The notes under the pieces: model-generated
What the model was told of the DNA's origin: nothing
The model's input: only the letters and a program-made list of their open reading frames with translations
Databases searched by the model: none
In this document: positions 17,491 through 25,780 of the stretch, piece by piece
Position numbering within the stretch: position 1 is the stretch's first letter
Layout of the letters: each line of letters begins with the position of its first letter
From: [Streptosporangium] indianense
Lineage (GTDB): Bacteria; Actinomycetota; Actinomycetes; Streptomycetales; Streptomycetaceae
DNA length: 64,000 nt
Direction: 5' to 3'
Assembly: GCF_021474405.1 (NCBI RefSeq)
Contig: NZ_JAKEIO010000025.1
Location: 1 to 64,000 of the forward strand
Translations under genes and position numbers: made by a program

Positions 17491-20382
17491 TCAGCTGCAG
17501 CCGCTGGTCGAGCCGCAGCCCTCGCAGATGTAGCAGGAACCGGCGCGCTGCATCTTCGTACCGCACGAGAAGCACAGCGGGGCGTCGGCCTGGATGCCCA
17601 ACTGCATCTCCACCAGTTCGGCGCTGGTGTGAGCCTGCTGCGGGGCGGGCTTGACCGCCTCCTCGACCCTCGGGGCGGACACGGCCTTCAGCTCCTGGGC
17701 GCGTGGCGCGGACTGGGCCAGGCCCTCGACGTCGACCTCGTCGTCGCTCGGCTCGTAGGAACCGGTCTCGAGGTGACGCTGACGCTCCTCGGCGGAGTGG
17801 ATGCCGAGTGCGGAGCGCGTCTCGAAGGGCAGGAAGTCCAGCGCCAGGCGGCGGAAGATGTAGTCGACGATCGACTGCGCCATCCGCACGTCCGGGTCGT
17901 CCGTCATGCCGGCCGGCTCGAAGCGCATGTTGGTGAACTTCGAGACGTACGTCTCCAGCGGCACGCCGTACTGCAGACCGACGGAGACCGCGATGGAGAA
18001 GGCGTCCATCATGCCCGCGAGGGTCGAGCCCTGCTTGGACATCTTCAGGAAGACCTCACCGAGACCGTCGTCCGGGTAGGAGTTGGCCGTCATGTAGCCC
18101 TCGGCGCCGCCGACGGTGAAGGACGTGGTGATGCCGGGGCGTCCCTTCGGCAGGCGCTTGCGGACCGGGCGGTACTCGACGACCTTCTCGACCGCGGTAC
18201 GGATCGTCTCCTCGGCCTTCTCGGTGATCTCCGCCTTCTCCTTCTCCTTGGTCTTGGCGGAGAGGGGCTGGCCGACCTTGCAGTTGTCGCGGTAGATCGC
18301 GAGGGCCTTGACGCCGAGCTTCCAGGCCTCGAAGTAGATCTCCTCGACCTCCTCGACGGTCGCCGTCTCCGGCATGTTGACCGTCTTGGAGATGGCGCCC
18401 GAGATCCACGGCTGGATCGCGGCCATCATGCGGACGTGGCCCATCGGGGAGATGGCCCGCTCGCCCATGGCGCAGTCGAACACCTCGTAGTGCTCGGGCT
18501 TGAGGCCGGGGGCGTCGATCACATTGCCGTGGTCGGCGATGTGGGCGACGATCGCCTCGATCTGCTCTTCCAGGTAGCCCAGGCGGCGCAGGGCCTGCGG
18601 GACGGTGCCGTTGACGATCTGCATCGAGCCGCCGCCGACCAGCTTCTTGAACTTGACCAGCGCGAGGTCGGGCTCGACACCGGTGGTGTCGCAGGACATC
18701 GCCAGACCGATGGTTCCGGTCGGGGCGAGCACGGACGCCTGGGAGTTACGGAAACCGTTCTTCTCACCGAGGCGGAGCACGTCGCCCCAGGCCTCGCTGG
18801 CGGCGGCCCACACCGGGCTGTCCAGGTCGTCCATGCGGACGGCCGTGTCGTTGGCGTCGGAGTGCTGCTTCATGACGCGCTTGTGGGCGTCGGCGTTGCG
18901 GGCGTAGCCGTCGTAGGGGCCGACGACCGCGGCGAGTTCGGCGGAGCGCCGGTACGCCGTGCCGGTCATCAGGGAGGTGATGGCACCGGCGAGGGCGCGG
19001 CCGCCGTCGGAGTCGTAGGCGTGACCGGTGGCCATCAGCAGGGCGCCGAGGTTGGCGTAGCCGATGCCGAGCTGGCGGAACGCGCGCGTGTTCTCGCCGA
19101 TCTTCTGGGTCGGGAAGTCCGCGAAGCAGATCGAGATGTCCATCGCCGTGATGACCAGCTCGACGACCTTCTGGAAGCGCTCGGCCTCGAAGGACTGGTT
19201 GCCCTTGCCGTCGTCCTTCAGGAACTTCATCAGGTTCAGCGAGGCCAGGTTGCAGGACGTGTTGTCCAGGTGCATGTACTCGCTGCACGGGTTCGACGCG
19301 GTGATCCGGCCGGACTCGGGGCAGGTGTGCCAGTTGTTGATGGTGTCGTCGTACTGGATGCCGGGGTCGGCGCAGGCCCAGGCGGCCTCGGCGATCTTGC
19401 GGAAGAGCGCCTTGGCGTCGACCTCCTCGATGACCTCGCCGGTCATCCGGCCGCGCAGCCCGAACTGGCCGCCCTGGTCGACCGCCTTCATGAACTCGTC
19501 GTTCACACGGACCGAGTTGTTGGCGTTCTGGTACTGGACGGACGTGATGTCGTCGCCGCCCAGGTCCATGTCGAAGCCGGCGTCGCGCAGGACGCGGATC
19601 TTCTCTTCTTCCTTGACCTTGGTCTCGATGAAGTCCTCGATGTCCGGGTGGTCCACATCGAGGACGACCATCTTGGCGGCGCGGCGGGTGGCGCCACCGG
19701 ACTTGATCGTTCCTGCGGAGGCGTCGGCGCCGCGCATGAAGGAGACCGGGCCGGAGGCGTTGCCACCGGAGGACAGCAGCTCCTTGGAGGAGCGGATGCG
19801 GGAGAGGTTCAGGCCGGCGCCGGAGCCGCCCTTGAAGATCATGCCCTCTTCCTTGTACCAGTCGAGGATCGACTCCATGGAGTCATCGACGGACAGGATG
19901 AAACAGGCGGAGACCTGCTGGGGCTGCGGCGTGCCCACGTTGAACCACACGGGGCTGTTGAAGCTGAAGATCTGGTGCAGGAGGGCGTAGGCCAGCTCGT
20001 GCTCGAAGATCTCGGCGTCGGCGGGCGAGGCGAAGTACTTGTAGTCCTCACCGGCCTTCCGGTACGTCTTCACGATGCGGTCGATCAGCTGCTTGAGGCT
20101 GGTCTCGCGCTGCGGGGTGCCCACGGCACCGCGGAAGTACTTGCTGGTGACGATGTTGACCGCGTTCACCGACCAGAAGTCGGGGAACTCCACGCCGCGC
20201 TGCTCGAAGTTGACCGAGCCGTCGCGCCAGTTGGTCATGACGACGTCACGGCTCTCCCAGGCCACCTCGTCATAGGGGTGGACCCCAGGGGTGGTGTGGA
20301 TGCGCTCGACACGCAGGCCCTTGCTCGCCTTGGCGCTCTTGGCGCGGGGACTCCGTGCCGGACCGCTCGCCGTCTCTGTCAT
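17491..20382 (-). CDS. nrdJ: Vitamin B12-dependent (class II) ribonucleotide reductase
   Basis: 963 residues from ATG 20382, preceded by GGGAGGCGGC. Reduces ribonucleotides to deoxyribonucleotides with adenosylcobalamin, independent of oxygen. Seen: FNSPVWFNVG, VSACFILSVDDSM, the NPCSEYMHLDNTSCNLASLN active-site stretch (Asn, Cys, Glu radical residues), LAPTGTIGLAMSCDTTGVEP, and the C-terminal CFSCG then CYICEGCGSTSGC, a Cys-rich tail that can bind zinc and re-reduce the active site. Residues 1-30 are basic and low-complexity. Downstream of nrdR in one operon under tandem NrdR boxes. Confidence 0.96.
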   Translation of the reverse strand: MTETASGPARSPRAKSAKASKGLRVERIHTTPGVHPYDEVAWESRDVVMTNWRDGSVNFEQRGVEFPDFWSVNAVNIVTSKYFRGAVGTPQRETSLKQLIDRIVKTYRKAGEDYKYFASPADAEIFEHELAYALLHQIFSFNSPVWFNVGTPQPQQVSACFILSVDDSMESILDWYKEEGMIFKGGSGAGLNLSRIRSSKELLSSGGNASGPVSFMRGADASAGTIKSGGATRRAAKMVVLDVDHPDIEDFIETKVKEEEKIRVLRDAGFDMDLGGDDITSVQYQNANNSVRVNDEFMKAVDQGGQFGLRGRMTGEVIEEVDAKALFRKIAEAAWACADPGIQYDDTINNWHTCPESGRITASNPCSEYMHLDNTSCNLASLNLMKFLKDDGKGNQSFEAERFQKVVELVITAMDISICFADFPTQKIGENTRAFRQLGIGYANLGALLMATGHAYDSDGGRALAGAITSLMTGTAYRRSAELAAVVGPYDGYARNADAHKRVMKQHSDANDTAVRMDDLDSPVWAAASEAWGDVLRLGEKNGFRNSQASVLAPTGTIGLAMSCDTTGVEPDLALVKFKKLVGGGSMQIVNGTVPQALRRLGYLEEQIEAIVAHIADHGNVIDAPGLKPEHYEVFDCAMGERAISPMGHVRMMAAIQPWISGAISKTVNMPETATVEEVEEIYFEAWKLGVKALAIYRDNCKVGQPLSAKTKEKEKAEITEKAEETIRTAVEKVVEYRPVRKRLPKGRPGITTSFTVGGAEGYMTANSYPDDGLGEVFLKMSKQGSTLAGMMDAFSIAVSVGLQYGVPLETYVSKFTNMRFEPAGMTDDPDVRMAQSIVDYIFRRLALDFLPFETRSALGIHSAEERQRHLETGSYEPSDDEVDVEGLAQSAPRAQELKAVSAPRVEEAVKPAPQQAHTSAELVEMQLGIQADAPLCFSCGTKMQRAGSCYICEGCGSTSGCS

Positions 20383-20545
20383 GCCGCCTCCCTGTACGGG
20401 CGAAAACGCCCTGAAGTGCGCCGATGTTCCCGGTGCACGTTGTTCTGTCTGATGTTGCGAGCGCCCACTCACACGCCCGCAACAGGTCTTCTCACGCCGC
20501 CGCCCGGCCGGGTCCCGGAGCTGCCTTCCGGGTCCGGCCCGCCGG

Positions 20546-21106
20546 TCAGTCGGCGGCGCCTGCGGGCTCGGGGACCTGCTCGGTCCCTCCGGGCCCGCGG
20601 TCGTCCTGCCGGCTCCCCGCAGCCGCGCCCTCGCGGTCCGGGTCGTCCGTCTCGGGGGGTCCCGTCTGTGCCCTCAGTTCCGTGATGGCCGCCTGGAAGT
20701 CGTCGAGCGAGTCGAACGCCCGGTAGACCGAGGCGAACCGCAGGTAGGCCACGAGATCGAGTTCCTGCAAGGGGCCGAGTATGGCCAGCCCCACGTCGTG
20801 GGTGGTCAGCTCGGCGCTTCCGGTGGCTCGCACCGCCTCCTCGACCCGCTGGCCGAGCTGGGCGAGCGCATCCTCGGTGACGGGCCGTCCCTGGCACGCC
20901 TTGCGCACACCATTGATGATCTTCGTACGGCTGAAGGGCTCGGTGACTCCGGACCGCTTCACCACCATGAGCGAGCACGTCTCCACCGTCGTGAAACGAC
21001 GGGAGCAGTCAGGGCACTGGCGGCGCCTTCGGATCGACGTGCCGTCGTCGGTCGTACGACTGTCCACGACCCGGCTGTCGGGGTGCCTGCAGAAGGGGCA
21101 GTGCAT
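20546..21106 (-). CDS. nrdR: Transcriptional repressor NrdR
   Basis: 186 residues. N-terminal zinc ribbon ([17 protein letters not shown] and CPDCSRRF, four Cys) followed by an ATP-cone domain ([18 protein letters not shown] through [16 protein letters not shown]), which senses dATP/ATP. Represses ribonucleotide reductase genes. GAGGAGG precedes the ATG. The last about 35 residues are Gly/Asp/Arg-rich and lie beyond the usual about 150-residue family length. Upstream are two matched NrdR boxes, so it controls its own operon. Confidence 0.96.
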   Translation of the reverse strand: MHCPFCRHPDSRVVDSRTTDDGTSIRRRRQCPDCSRRFTTVETCSLMVVKRSGVTEPFSRTKIINGVRKACQGRPVTEDALAQLGQRVEEAVRATGSAELTTHDVGLAILGPLQELDLVAYLRFASVYRAFDSLDDFQAAITELRAQTGPPETDDPDREGAAAGSRQDDRGPGGTEQVPEPAGAAD

Positions 21107-21215
21107 GAAAAAACAACCCTCCTCACAGCAGACTCAATAGCCTCGCCGGGCATCTTGCGCCCCACGAAGCAGCCCCAAGCATAGGCGATGACCATGGGCC
21201 TCGAGACCGGGGGGA

Positions 21216-21231
21216 CCACAACTTCTGGGCT
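21216..21231 (-). promoter_or_regulatory. NrdR box (proximal)
   Basis: On the minus strand AGCCCAGAAGTTGTGG, matching the NrdR consensus acaCwAtATaTwGtgt at the core C, A, A, T, w and GTG positions. Starts 31 bp from the distal box, about three helical turns, as is usual for NrdR tandem sites. Confidence 0.75.
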
Positions 21232-21246
21232 GCTGCTGCAATCCAA

Positions 21247-21262
21247 CCACTAGATGTGGGGA
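21247..21262 (-). promoter_or_regulatory. NrdR box (distal)
   Basis: On the minus strand TCCCCACATCTAGTGG, matching the NrdR consensus at C, A, AT, TwGTG. Together with the proximal box it forms a phased pair upstream of nrdR-nrdJ. Confidence 0.78.
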
Positions 21263-21652
21263 TTGGCTCATACATCCAGGCCCATCCCGCGTGTCGCACG
21301 CATAGGCGCAGGTGGCACGCAACAACCCCTGCCACACCCGCCCGTTCGCCCCCGTGAGCCGCCTTCCGACGACCTCGCTCAAGGGTGCGTCCACATCCGT
21401 TGATGCACGGGCGTATCGCCGCGGCACATGCGGAGATACCGTAGGCGCCGCGAGGAGGGGAGGTGGGACTCCCGCACAGATGAGGACCGGCCCCGAAGCG
21501 CGGGAATGCCGGATGGCAGACTGGGGCACAGTCCACTAGGTGATCACCCCGGCGGTGAAGAGTACAGCAATGGGCCCTTTTGCCCGCGAGGTGGCACGGC
21601 CGCCAATACACCCGGACACATGATCGCGTCCGTAGATTCGCGTTTTTTCACT

Positions 21653-21666
21653 CGAACGTGTGTTTG
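21653..21666. promoter_or_regulatory. LexA (SOS) box of lexA
   Basis: CGAACGTGTGTTTG, a full match to the actinobacterial consensus CGAACrNNNGTTYG. It overlaps a candidate -35 TTGGCG (21664-21669), which is followed after 18 bases by TACCGT (21688-21693). This indicates autorepression. Confidence 0.88.
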
Positions 21667-21726
21667 GCGCAACCTTTCGAAAGCAACTACCGTTGTCCAG
21701 CAGGGAGACCATCGAGAGGGGCCGAC

Positions 21727-22506
21727 GTGACCACCACCGCAGACAGTGCCGCCATCGCTGCCCAGGACCGCTCCCAGGGCCGACTGGAGCCGGTGCATGC
21801 GATGAACGAAGCCACGAACCCTGAGGGGCACAAGCGCTCCCTGCCGGGCCGACCTCCCGGCATCCGGGCGGACAGTTCCGGACTCACCGACCGCCAGCGC
21901 CGGGTGATCGAGGTCATCCGGGACTCCGTGCAGCGACGAGGCTACCCGCCGTCGATGCGGGAGATCGGTCAGGCCGTCGGCCTTTCCAGCACATCCTCCG
22001 TGGCACACCAGCTGATGGCGCTCGAACGCAAGGGCTTCCTGCGCCGTGACCCGCACCGCCCGCGCGCCTACGAAGTGCGCGGCTCCGACCAGGCCGCCTC
22101 GGTGCAGCCGACGGACACCGCGGGCAAGCCCGCCGCGTCCTATGTGCCGCTGGTGGGCCGGATCGCCGCCGGTGGCCCGATCCTCGCCGAGGAGTCCGTC
22201 GAGGACGTCTTCCCCCTGCCCCGCCAGCTCGTGGGCGACGGTGAGCTGTTCGTCCTGAAGGTCGTGGGTGACTCGATGATCGAGGCCGCGATCTGCGATG
22301 GCGACTGGGTCACGGTGCGCCGTCAGCCGGTCGCCGAGAACGGCGACATCGTGGCCGCGATGCTCGACGGCGAGGCCACCGTCAAGCGCTTCAAGCGCGA
22401 GGACGGCCACGTCTGGCTCCTGCCGCACAACGCGTCCTACGAGCCGATCCCCGGCGACGACGCGACCATCCTCGGCAAGGTGGTGGCCGTACTGCGGCGC
22501 GTCTGA
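21727..22506 (+). CDS. lexA: SOS repressor LexA
   Basis: 259 residues from GTG 21727 (GAGAGGGG just upstream). N-terminal winged helix ([40 protein letters not shown]) binds SOS boxes. The C-terminal S24 autoprotease has the cleavage site Ala-Gly in [12 protein letters not shown], catalytic Ser in [11 protein letters not shown], and Lys in DGEATVKRF. The N-terminus is about 50 residues longer than E. coli LexA, as in other Streptomyces. Regulates recA, dinG-type genes and itself; RecA-stimulated self-cleavage induces. Confidence 0.97.
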   Translation: MTTTADSAAIAAQDRSQGRLEPVHAMNEATNPEGHKRSLPGRPPGIRADSSGLTDRQRRVIEVIRDSVQRRGYPPSMREIGQAVGLSSTSSVAHQLMALERKGFLRRDPHRPRAYEVRGSDQAASVQPTDTAGKPAASYVPLVGRIAAGGPILAEESVEDVFPLPRQLVGDGELFVLKVVGDSMIEAAICDGDWVTVRRQPVAENGDIVAAMLDGEATVKRFKREDGHVWLLPHNASYEPIPGDDATILGKVVAVLRRV

Positions 22507-22552
22507 CAGCGCGCACCGCGTCGGGCAGGGCCGGCAGGCCCGCCCTCTGACC

Positions 22553-22586
22553 GGGCCCCGGGACCCCTGCGCCGGTTCCGGGGCCC
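22553..22586. terminator. Terminator between lexA and dinG
   Basis: GGGCCCCGG (22553-22561) pairs with CCGGGGCCC (22578-22586), 9 bp with a 16-base loop, between convergent stops. Confidence 0.6.
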
Positions 22587-22684
22587 TGCGCTGTCCAGGA
22601 CCGGCTGTGATGACCGAGCCCGGGAGCCGGTGGCTCGTGCCTGTGCGGGTAGGCCGGCGGCTCAGCCGTCGGCCTGGCCGCGGC

Positions 22685-24661
22685 TCATTCTTCTTCGGTC
22701 TGCTGAGCCGCAGCGTCGATCGCCGCGAGCGACTTCCGCACCTGGTTCCGATCCGTCGTGAACCAGAAGTCGGGCAGCGAGGCCTTCAGGTAGCCGCCGT
22801 AGCGGGCCGTCGCCAGACGCTGATCGAGGACGGCGACCACGCCCCGGTCCCCCGACGCCCGTACGAGACGGCCGGCGCCCTGGGCCATGAGCAGAGCGGC
22901 GTGGGTGGCGGCGACCGCCATGAAGCCGTTGCCACCGGCGTCCTCCACGGCCTTCTGCCGGGCGCTCATCAGAGGATCGTCCGGGCGCGGGAACGGGATC
23001 TTGTCCATGACGACCAGCTGGCAGCTGGGACCAGGGACGTCCACGCCCTGCCAGAGCGACAGCGTGCCGAAGAGGCAGGTCTTCGGGTCGGCCGCGAAGT
23101 TCTTGATGAGCTCCCCGAGCGTCTCCTCGCCCTGGAGCAGGATCGGATACTCCGGGATACGGGAGCGCAGTTCCTCGGCGGCCAGCTGGGCACCCCGCAT
23201 CGAGGAGAACAGGCCGAGGGTCCGGCCGCCCGCCGCCTGGATCAGCTCCGTGAGTTCGTCCAGCATGTCGGCGCGGTCACCATCCCGCGCGGGGCGCGCG
23301 AGGTGCTTGGCGACGTACAGGATGCCCTGCTTGCGGTAGTCGAAGGGCGAGCCGACGTCGATGCCCTTCCACTTCGGGAGGTCGTCGCCCTCGGTGCCCT
23401 CGGGGGCGAGGCCCAGGGAGGCGCCCACACCGTTGAAGTCGCCGCCCAGCTTCAGCGTCGCGGACGTCAGCACCACGGAGCGGTCCGCGAAGAGCTTCTC
23501 GCGCAGCAGCCCGGAGACGGACATGGGGGCGACACGCAGGGAGGCGCCGAAACGGTCGTGGCGCTCGTACCAGACCACGTCCCACTCGGAGCCGTTCGTG
23601 ATGCGCTCCGCCACGTCGTGCACGTTCTCCACGGAGGCCAGGGCCTGCTTGCGGACGGCGTCCTCGTCCTGGACGGACTTGTCGCGGGTCGTGCCGATCG
23701 CGGAGATGACCGTGCGGCACGCGTCGCGCAGCGCCATGAGGGCGTACCCGAGATCTTCGGGGATCTCCTCCAGACGGCCTGGCAGCGCCAGCTCCATCAG
23801 CCGCTCGAAACCCTCGGCGGCGGTCTGGAGCTGGTCGGCGGCCTTCTCGTTCACGAGTTTCGCGGCGCGCCGCACCGCCCGGTTGACCTGGCCGGGGGTG
23901 AGCTCACCGGTGGCGACCCCGGTCACGCGGGATACCAGTTCGTGCGCCTCGTCGACGATCAGCACCTCGTGCTGCGGAAGGACCGGAGCTCCCTCGATGG
24001 CGTCGATCGCGAGCAGCGCGTGATTGGTGACGACGACCTCGGCGAGCTTCGCCCGCTCACGGGCCATCTCCGCGAAGCACTCGGCGCCGTACGCGCACTT
24101 CGACGCGCCCAGGCACTCCCGCGACGAGACCGACACCTGGGACCAGGCCCGGTCCGAGATGCCGGGCGTGAGGTCGTCACGATCGCCCGTTTCGGTCTCG
24201 TCGGCCCAGTCGCGCACCCTCAGCAGGTCCTGGCCCAGCTTGCTGGTGGGCGCGGCGGCCTCGAACTGGTCGAAGAGACCCTCCTCCTCGTCCTGCGGGA
24301 CGCCCTCGTGCAGTCGGTGCAGACACAGGTAGTTCGACCGGCCCTTGAGCATCGCGAACTCCGGGCGTCGGCGCAGCAGGGGGTGCAACGACTCGACCGT
24401 TCTCGGCAGGTCGCGCTCCACCAGCTGACGTTGCAGGGCGAGGGTCGCGGTCGCGACGACCACACGCTCCCCGTGGGCGAGCGCGGGCACCAGGTAGCCC
24501 AGCGACTTACCAGTACCGGTGCCGGCCTGGACCAGCAGGTGGGAGCCGTCGTCGATCGCTTCCTCGACGGCTTCGGCCATGGCCACCTGACCGGGGCGCT
24601 CCGTACCGCCGACGGCAGCGACGGCAGCATGCAGGAGTTCGGGGAGTGAGGGCTTCGTCAT
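22685..24661 (-). CDS. dinG: DinG-family ATP-dependent DNA helicase
   Basis: 658 residues. XPD-like 5'-3' helicase: Walker A QAGTGTGKSLGYLVP (residues 45-59), DEAH box LIVDEAHELV, motif VI-like AQGAGRLVRA. Cysteines in SSRECLGASKCAYGAECF lie between motifs Ia and II, where the iron-sulfur cluster of this family is held, so a [4Fe-4S] cluster is expected. No exonuclease domain. Acts on R-loops, D-loops or stalled forks. Convergent with lexA. I saw no good SOS box upstream. Confidence 0.92.
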   Translation of the reverse strand: MTKPSLPELLHAAVAAVGGTERPGQVAMAEAVEEAIDDGSHLLVQAGTGTGKSLGYLVPALAHGERVVVATATLALQRQLVERDLPRTVESLHPLLRRRPEFAMLKGRSNYLCLHRLHEGVPQDEEEGLFDQFEAAAPTSKLGQDLLRVRDWADETETGDRDDLTPGISDRAWSQVSVSSRECLGASKCAYGAECFAEMARERAKLAEVVVTNHALLAIDAIEGAPVLPQHEVLIVDEAHELVSRVTGVATGELTPGQVNRAVRRAAKLVNEKAADQLQTAAEGFERLMELALPGRLEEIPEDLGYALMALRDACRTVISAIGTTRDKSVQDEDAVRKQALASVENVHDVAERITNGSEWDVVWYERHDRFGASLRVAPMSVSGLLREKLFADRSVVLTSATLKLGGDFNGVGASLGLAPEGTEGDDLPKWKGIDVGSPFDYRKQGILYVAKHLARPARDGDRADMLDELTELIQAAGGRTLGLFSSMRGAQLAAEELRSRIPEYPILLQGEETLGELIKNFAADPKTCLFGTLSLWQGVDVPGPSCQLVVMDKIPFPRPDDPLMSARQKAVEDAGGNGFMAVAATHAALLMAQGAGRLVRASGDRGVVAVLDQRLATARYGGYLKASLPDFWFTTDRNQVRKSLAAIDAAAQQTEEE

Positions 24662-24971
24662 AGCGCGACCACCCTACGACCCTGCACTGACAAACGGGCG
24701 CTCAAGGCGGGTGCGGGGGACGAGATCAAGGGTGTGGGCTCCTCGGGGTGTGCGGTGGGTGGGCGGGAGGTGAGCGGTGGGCACCGGCCGGCACCTGGGC
24801 GGGTTGAACGCCTGCGACGGTGGCGTCGCGGCGCGGGTCCTCGCGGAAACCGGCTCTGCCTGGGTTCTGTCGACAACGGCGCGGCGTGGGTTCTCGCGAA
24901 AAGAAGCTCGGCGGGCGGGAACTGTCGCGGCACGAGCCGCGTTCGATGAGTGACGGCGCAATGGCACAGCG
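24662..24971. other. Intergenic region upstream of dinG with three spaced repeats
   Basis: No gene seen in these 310 bases. Three related elements, GGGTCCTCGCGGAAAC (24835), GGGTTCTGTCGACAAC (24862) and GGGTTCTCGCGAAAAG (24888), are spaced 27 and 26 bp apart. They could be a regulator array for dinG; no known site is matched. Confidence 0.4.
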
Positions 24972-25697
24972 TTACAACACATGGCGGAGTGATCGCTCTC
25001 GGACCATGAGAGCGGCTCGCTTGGCGGGCAGGTCGACCTCGGTGGAGAACCGGAAGCCGGCGGTCAGGAAAGCGGCGATGGAGGGGGTGTTGCGGATGTC
25101 GGGTTCCGCGATGACACGTGCGCAGGTGGGCCGCCGTGTCAGTACGAGGTCGGCCACGGCCCGGAGCAGCAGACCTCCCAGGCCGCGCCCTCGTTCGGCA
25201 ACTCCGCCGACCAGGAGATGGATACCCGTGTCGTGAGGGCGGGCGGCGTAGTGCCGGGCCAACGGGTCGAGATCGGCCCGGTAGATCTCCCAGTAGCTCA
25301 TCGGCACCCCGTCCAGTACGCCCATGCACGGCACGCTGCGCCCGTCGCCGGCCAGCTGAGTCCTCAGGTGGTCTTCCGTCACGCCCTGCGGACCTGAGAG
25401 CTCCCAGAACGTCGCGGCGGCGGGGTCGTTCATCCAGCGGCTGATCAGCGGAAGGTCGCGTTCGATGCACGCCGGGACGAGGTGGAACCGACCTGCGGGC
25501 GTGTCTGCCGGACCCCATGCGGCAAGGTCGTCGAGAAGGTCCTCCCCGGCGAAGTGACCGGCGTCGGCCGCGCCAGGGGTACAGGCACCGGCATCGGAAG
25601 CGGAGTCGCCCCCATTGGCGGCGTGGGAGGCGGAGGCGGTGCCGGCGGGGTCGGTGACGGCGACACCCGTCTCGGCGATCGGGTCGGCGGGAGACAC
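24972..25697 (-). CDS. GNAT acyltransferase of the siderophore operon
   Basis: 241 residues. About 60 low-complexity residues precede a GNAT domain related to siderophore acyltransferases of the RhbD/IucB type: FHLVPACIERDLPLISRWMN, WELSGPQGVTEDHLR, SYWEIYRADLDPLARHY, GIHLLVGGVAERGRGLGG (acyl-CoA loop), VIAEPDIRNTPSIAAFLTAGF. Predicted to acylate a (hydroxy)amine building block. Lies 83 bases downstream of the IucA/IucC gene on the same strand. No amine N-hydroxylase is in the window, so the exact substrate is open. Confidence 0.82.
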   Translation of the reverse strand: MSPADPIAETGVAVTDPAGTASASHAANGGDSASDAGACTPGAADAGHFAGEDLLDDLAAWGPADTPAGRFHLVPACIERDLPLISRWMNDPAAATFWELSGPQGVTEDHLRTQLAGDGRSVPCMGVLDGVPMSYWEIYRADLDPLARHYAARPHDTGIHLLVGGVAERGRGLGGLLLRAVADLVLTRRPTCARVIAEPDIRNTPSIAAFLTAGFRFSTEVDLPAKRAALMVRERSLRHVL

Positions 25698-25780
25698 CGG
25701 ACGCTCCTCTCAGGAAGGGGGTGGCGAGTCCTCAGAGATGCAGGAGGTGGGTCAGCGGTGGTCGGGGTCGGTTGCAGCGG

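Larger units (their letters stand above)
21107..21726. other. Regulatory gap between nrdR and lexA
   Basis: 620 bases between divergent genes. Contains the nrdR leader, two NrdR boxes, and the lexA promoter with an SOS box. Open frames here lack Streptomyces-like codon bias and I accept none. No B12-box (GCCACTG) was seen, so no cobalamin riboswitch is called. Confidence 0.7.

Noticed and set aside
17158-20685. Plus-strand open frame of about 1175 codons opposite nrdJ
   Set aside because: Antisense shadow of nrdJ caused by GC-biased codons; no domain similarity, while the minus strand encodes a complete class II reductase.
21134-21529. 131-codon minus-strand frame between nrdR and lexA
   Set aside because: It spans the NrdR boxes, lacks a ribosome site and shows no family similarity or proper third-position bias.
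21107-21726. Cobalamin riboswitch upstream of nrdR-nrdJ
   Set aside because: No B12-box or typical multi-stem layout seen; the NrdR boxes explain the conserved sequence.
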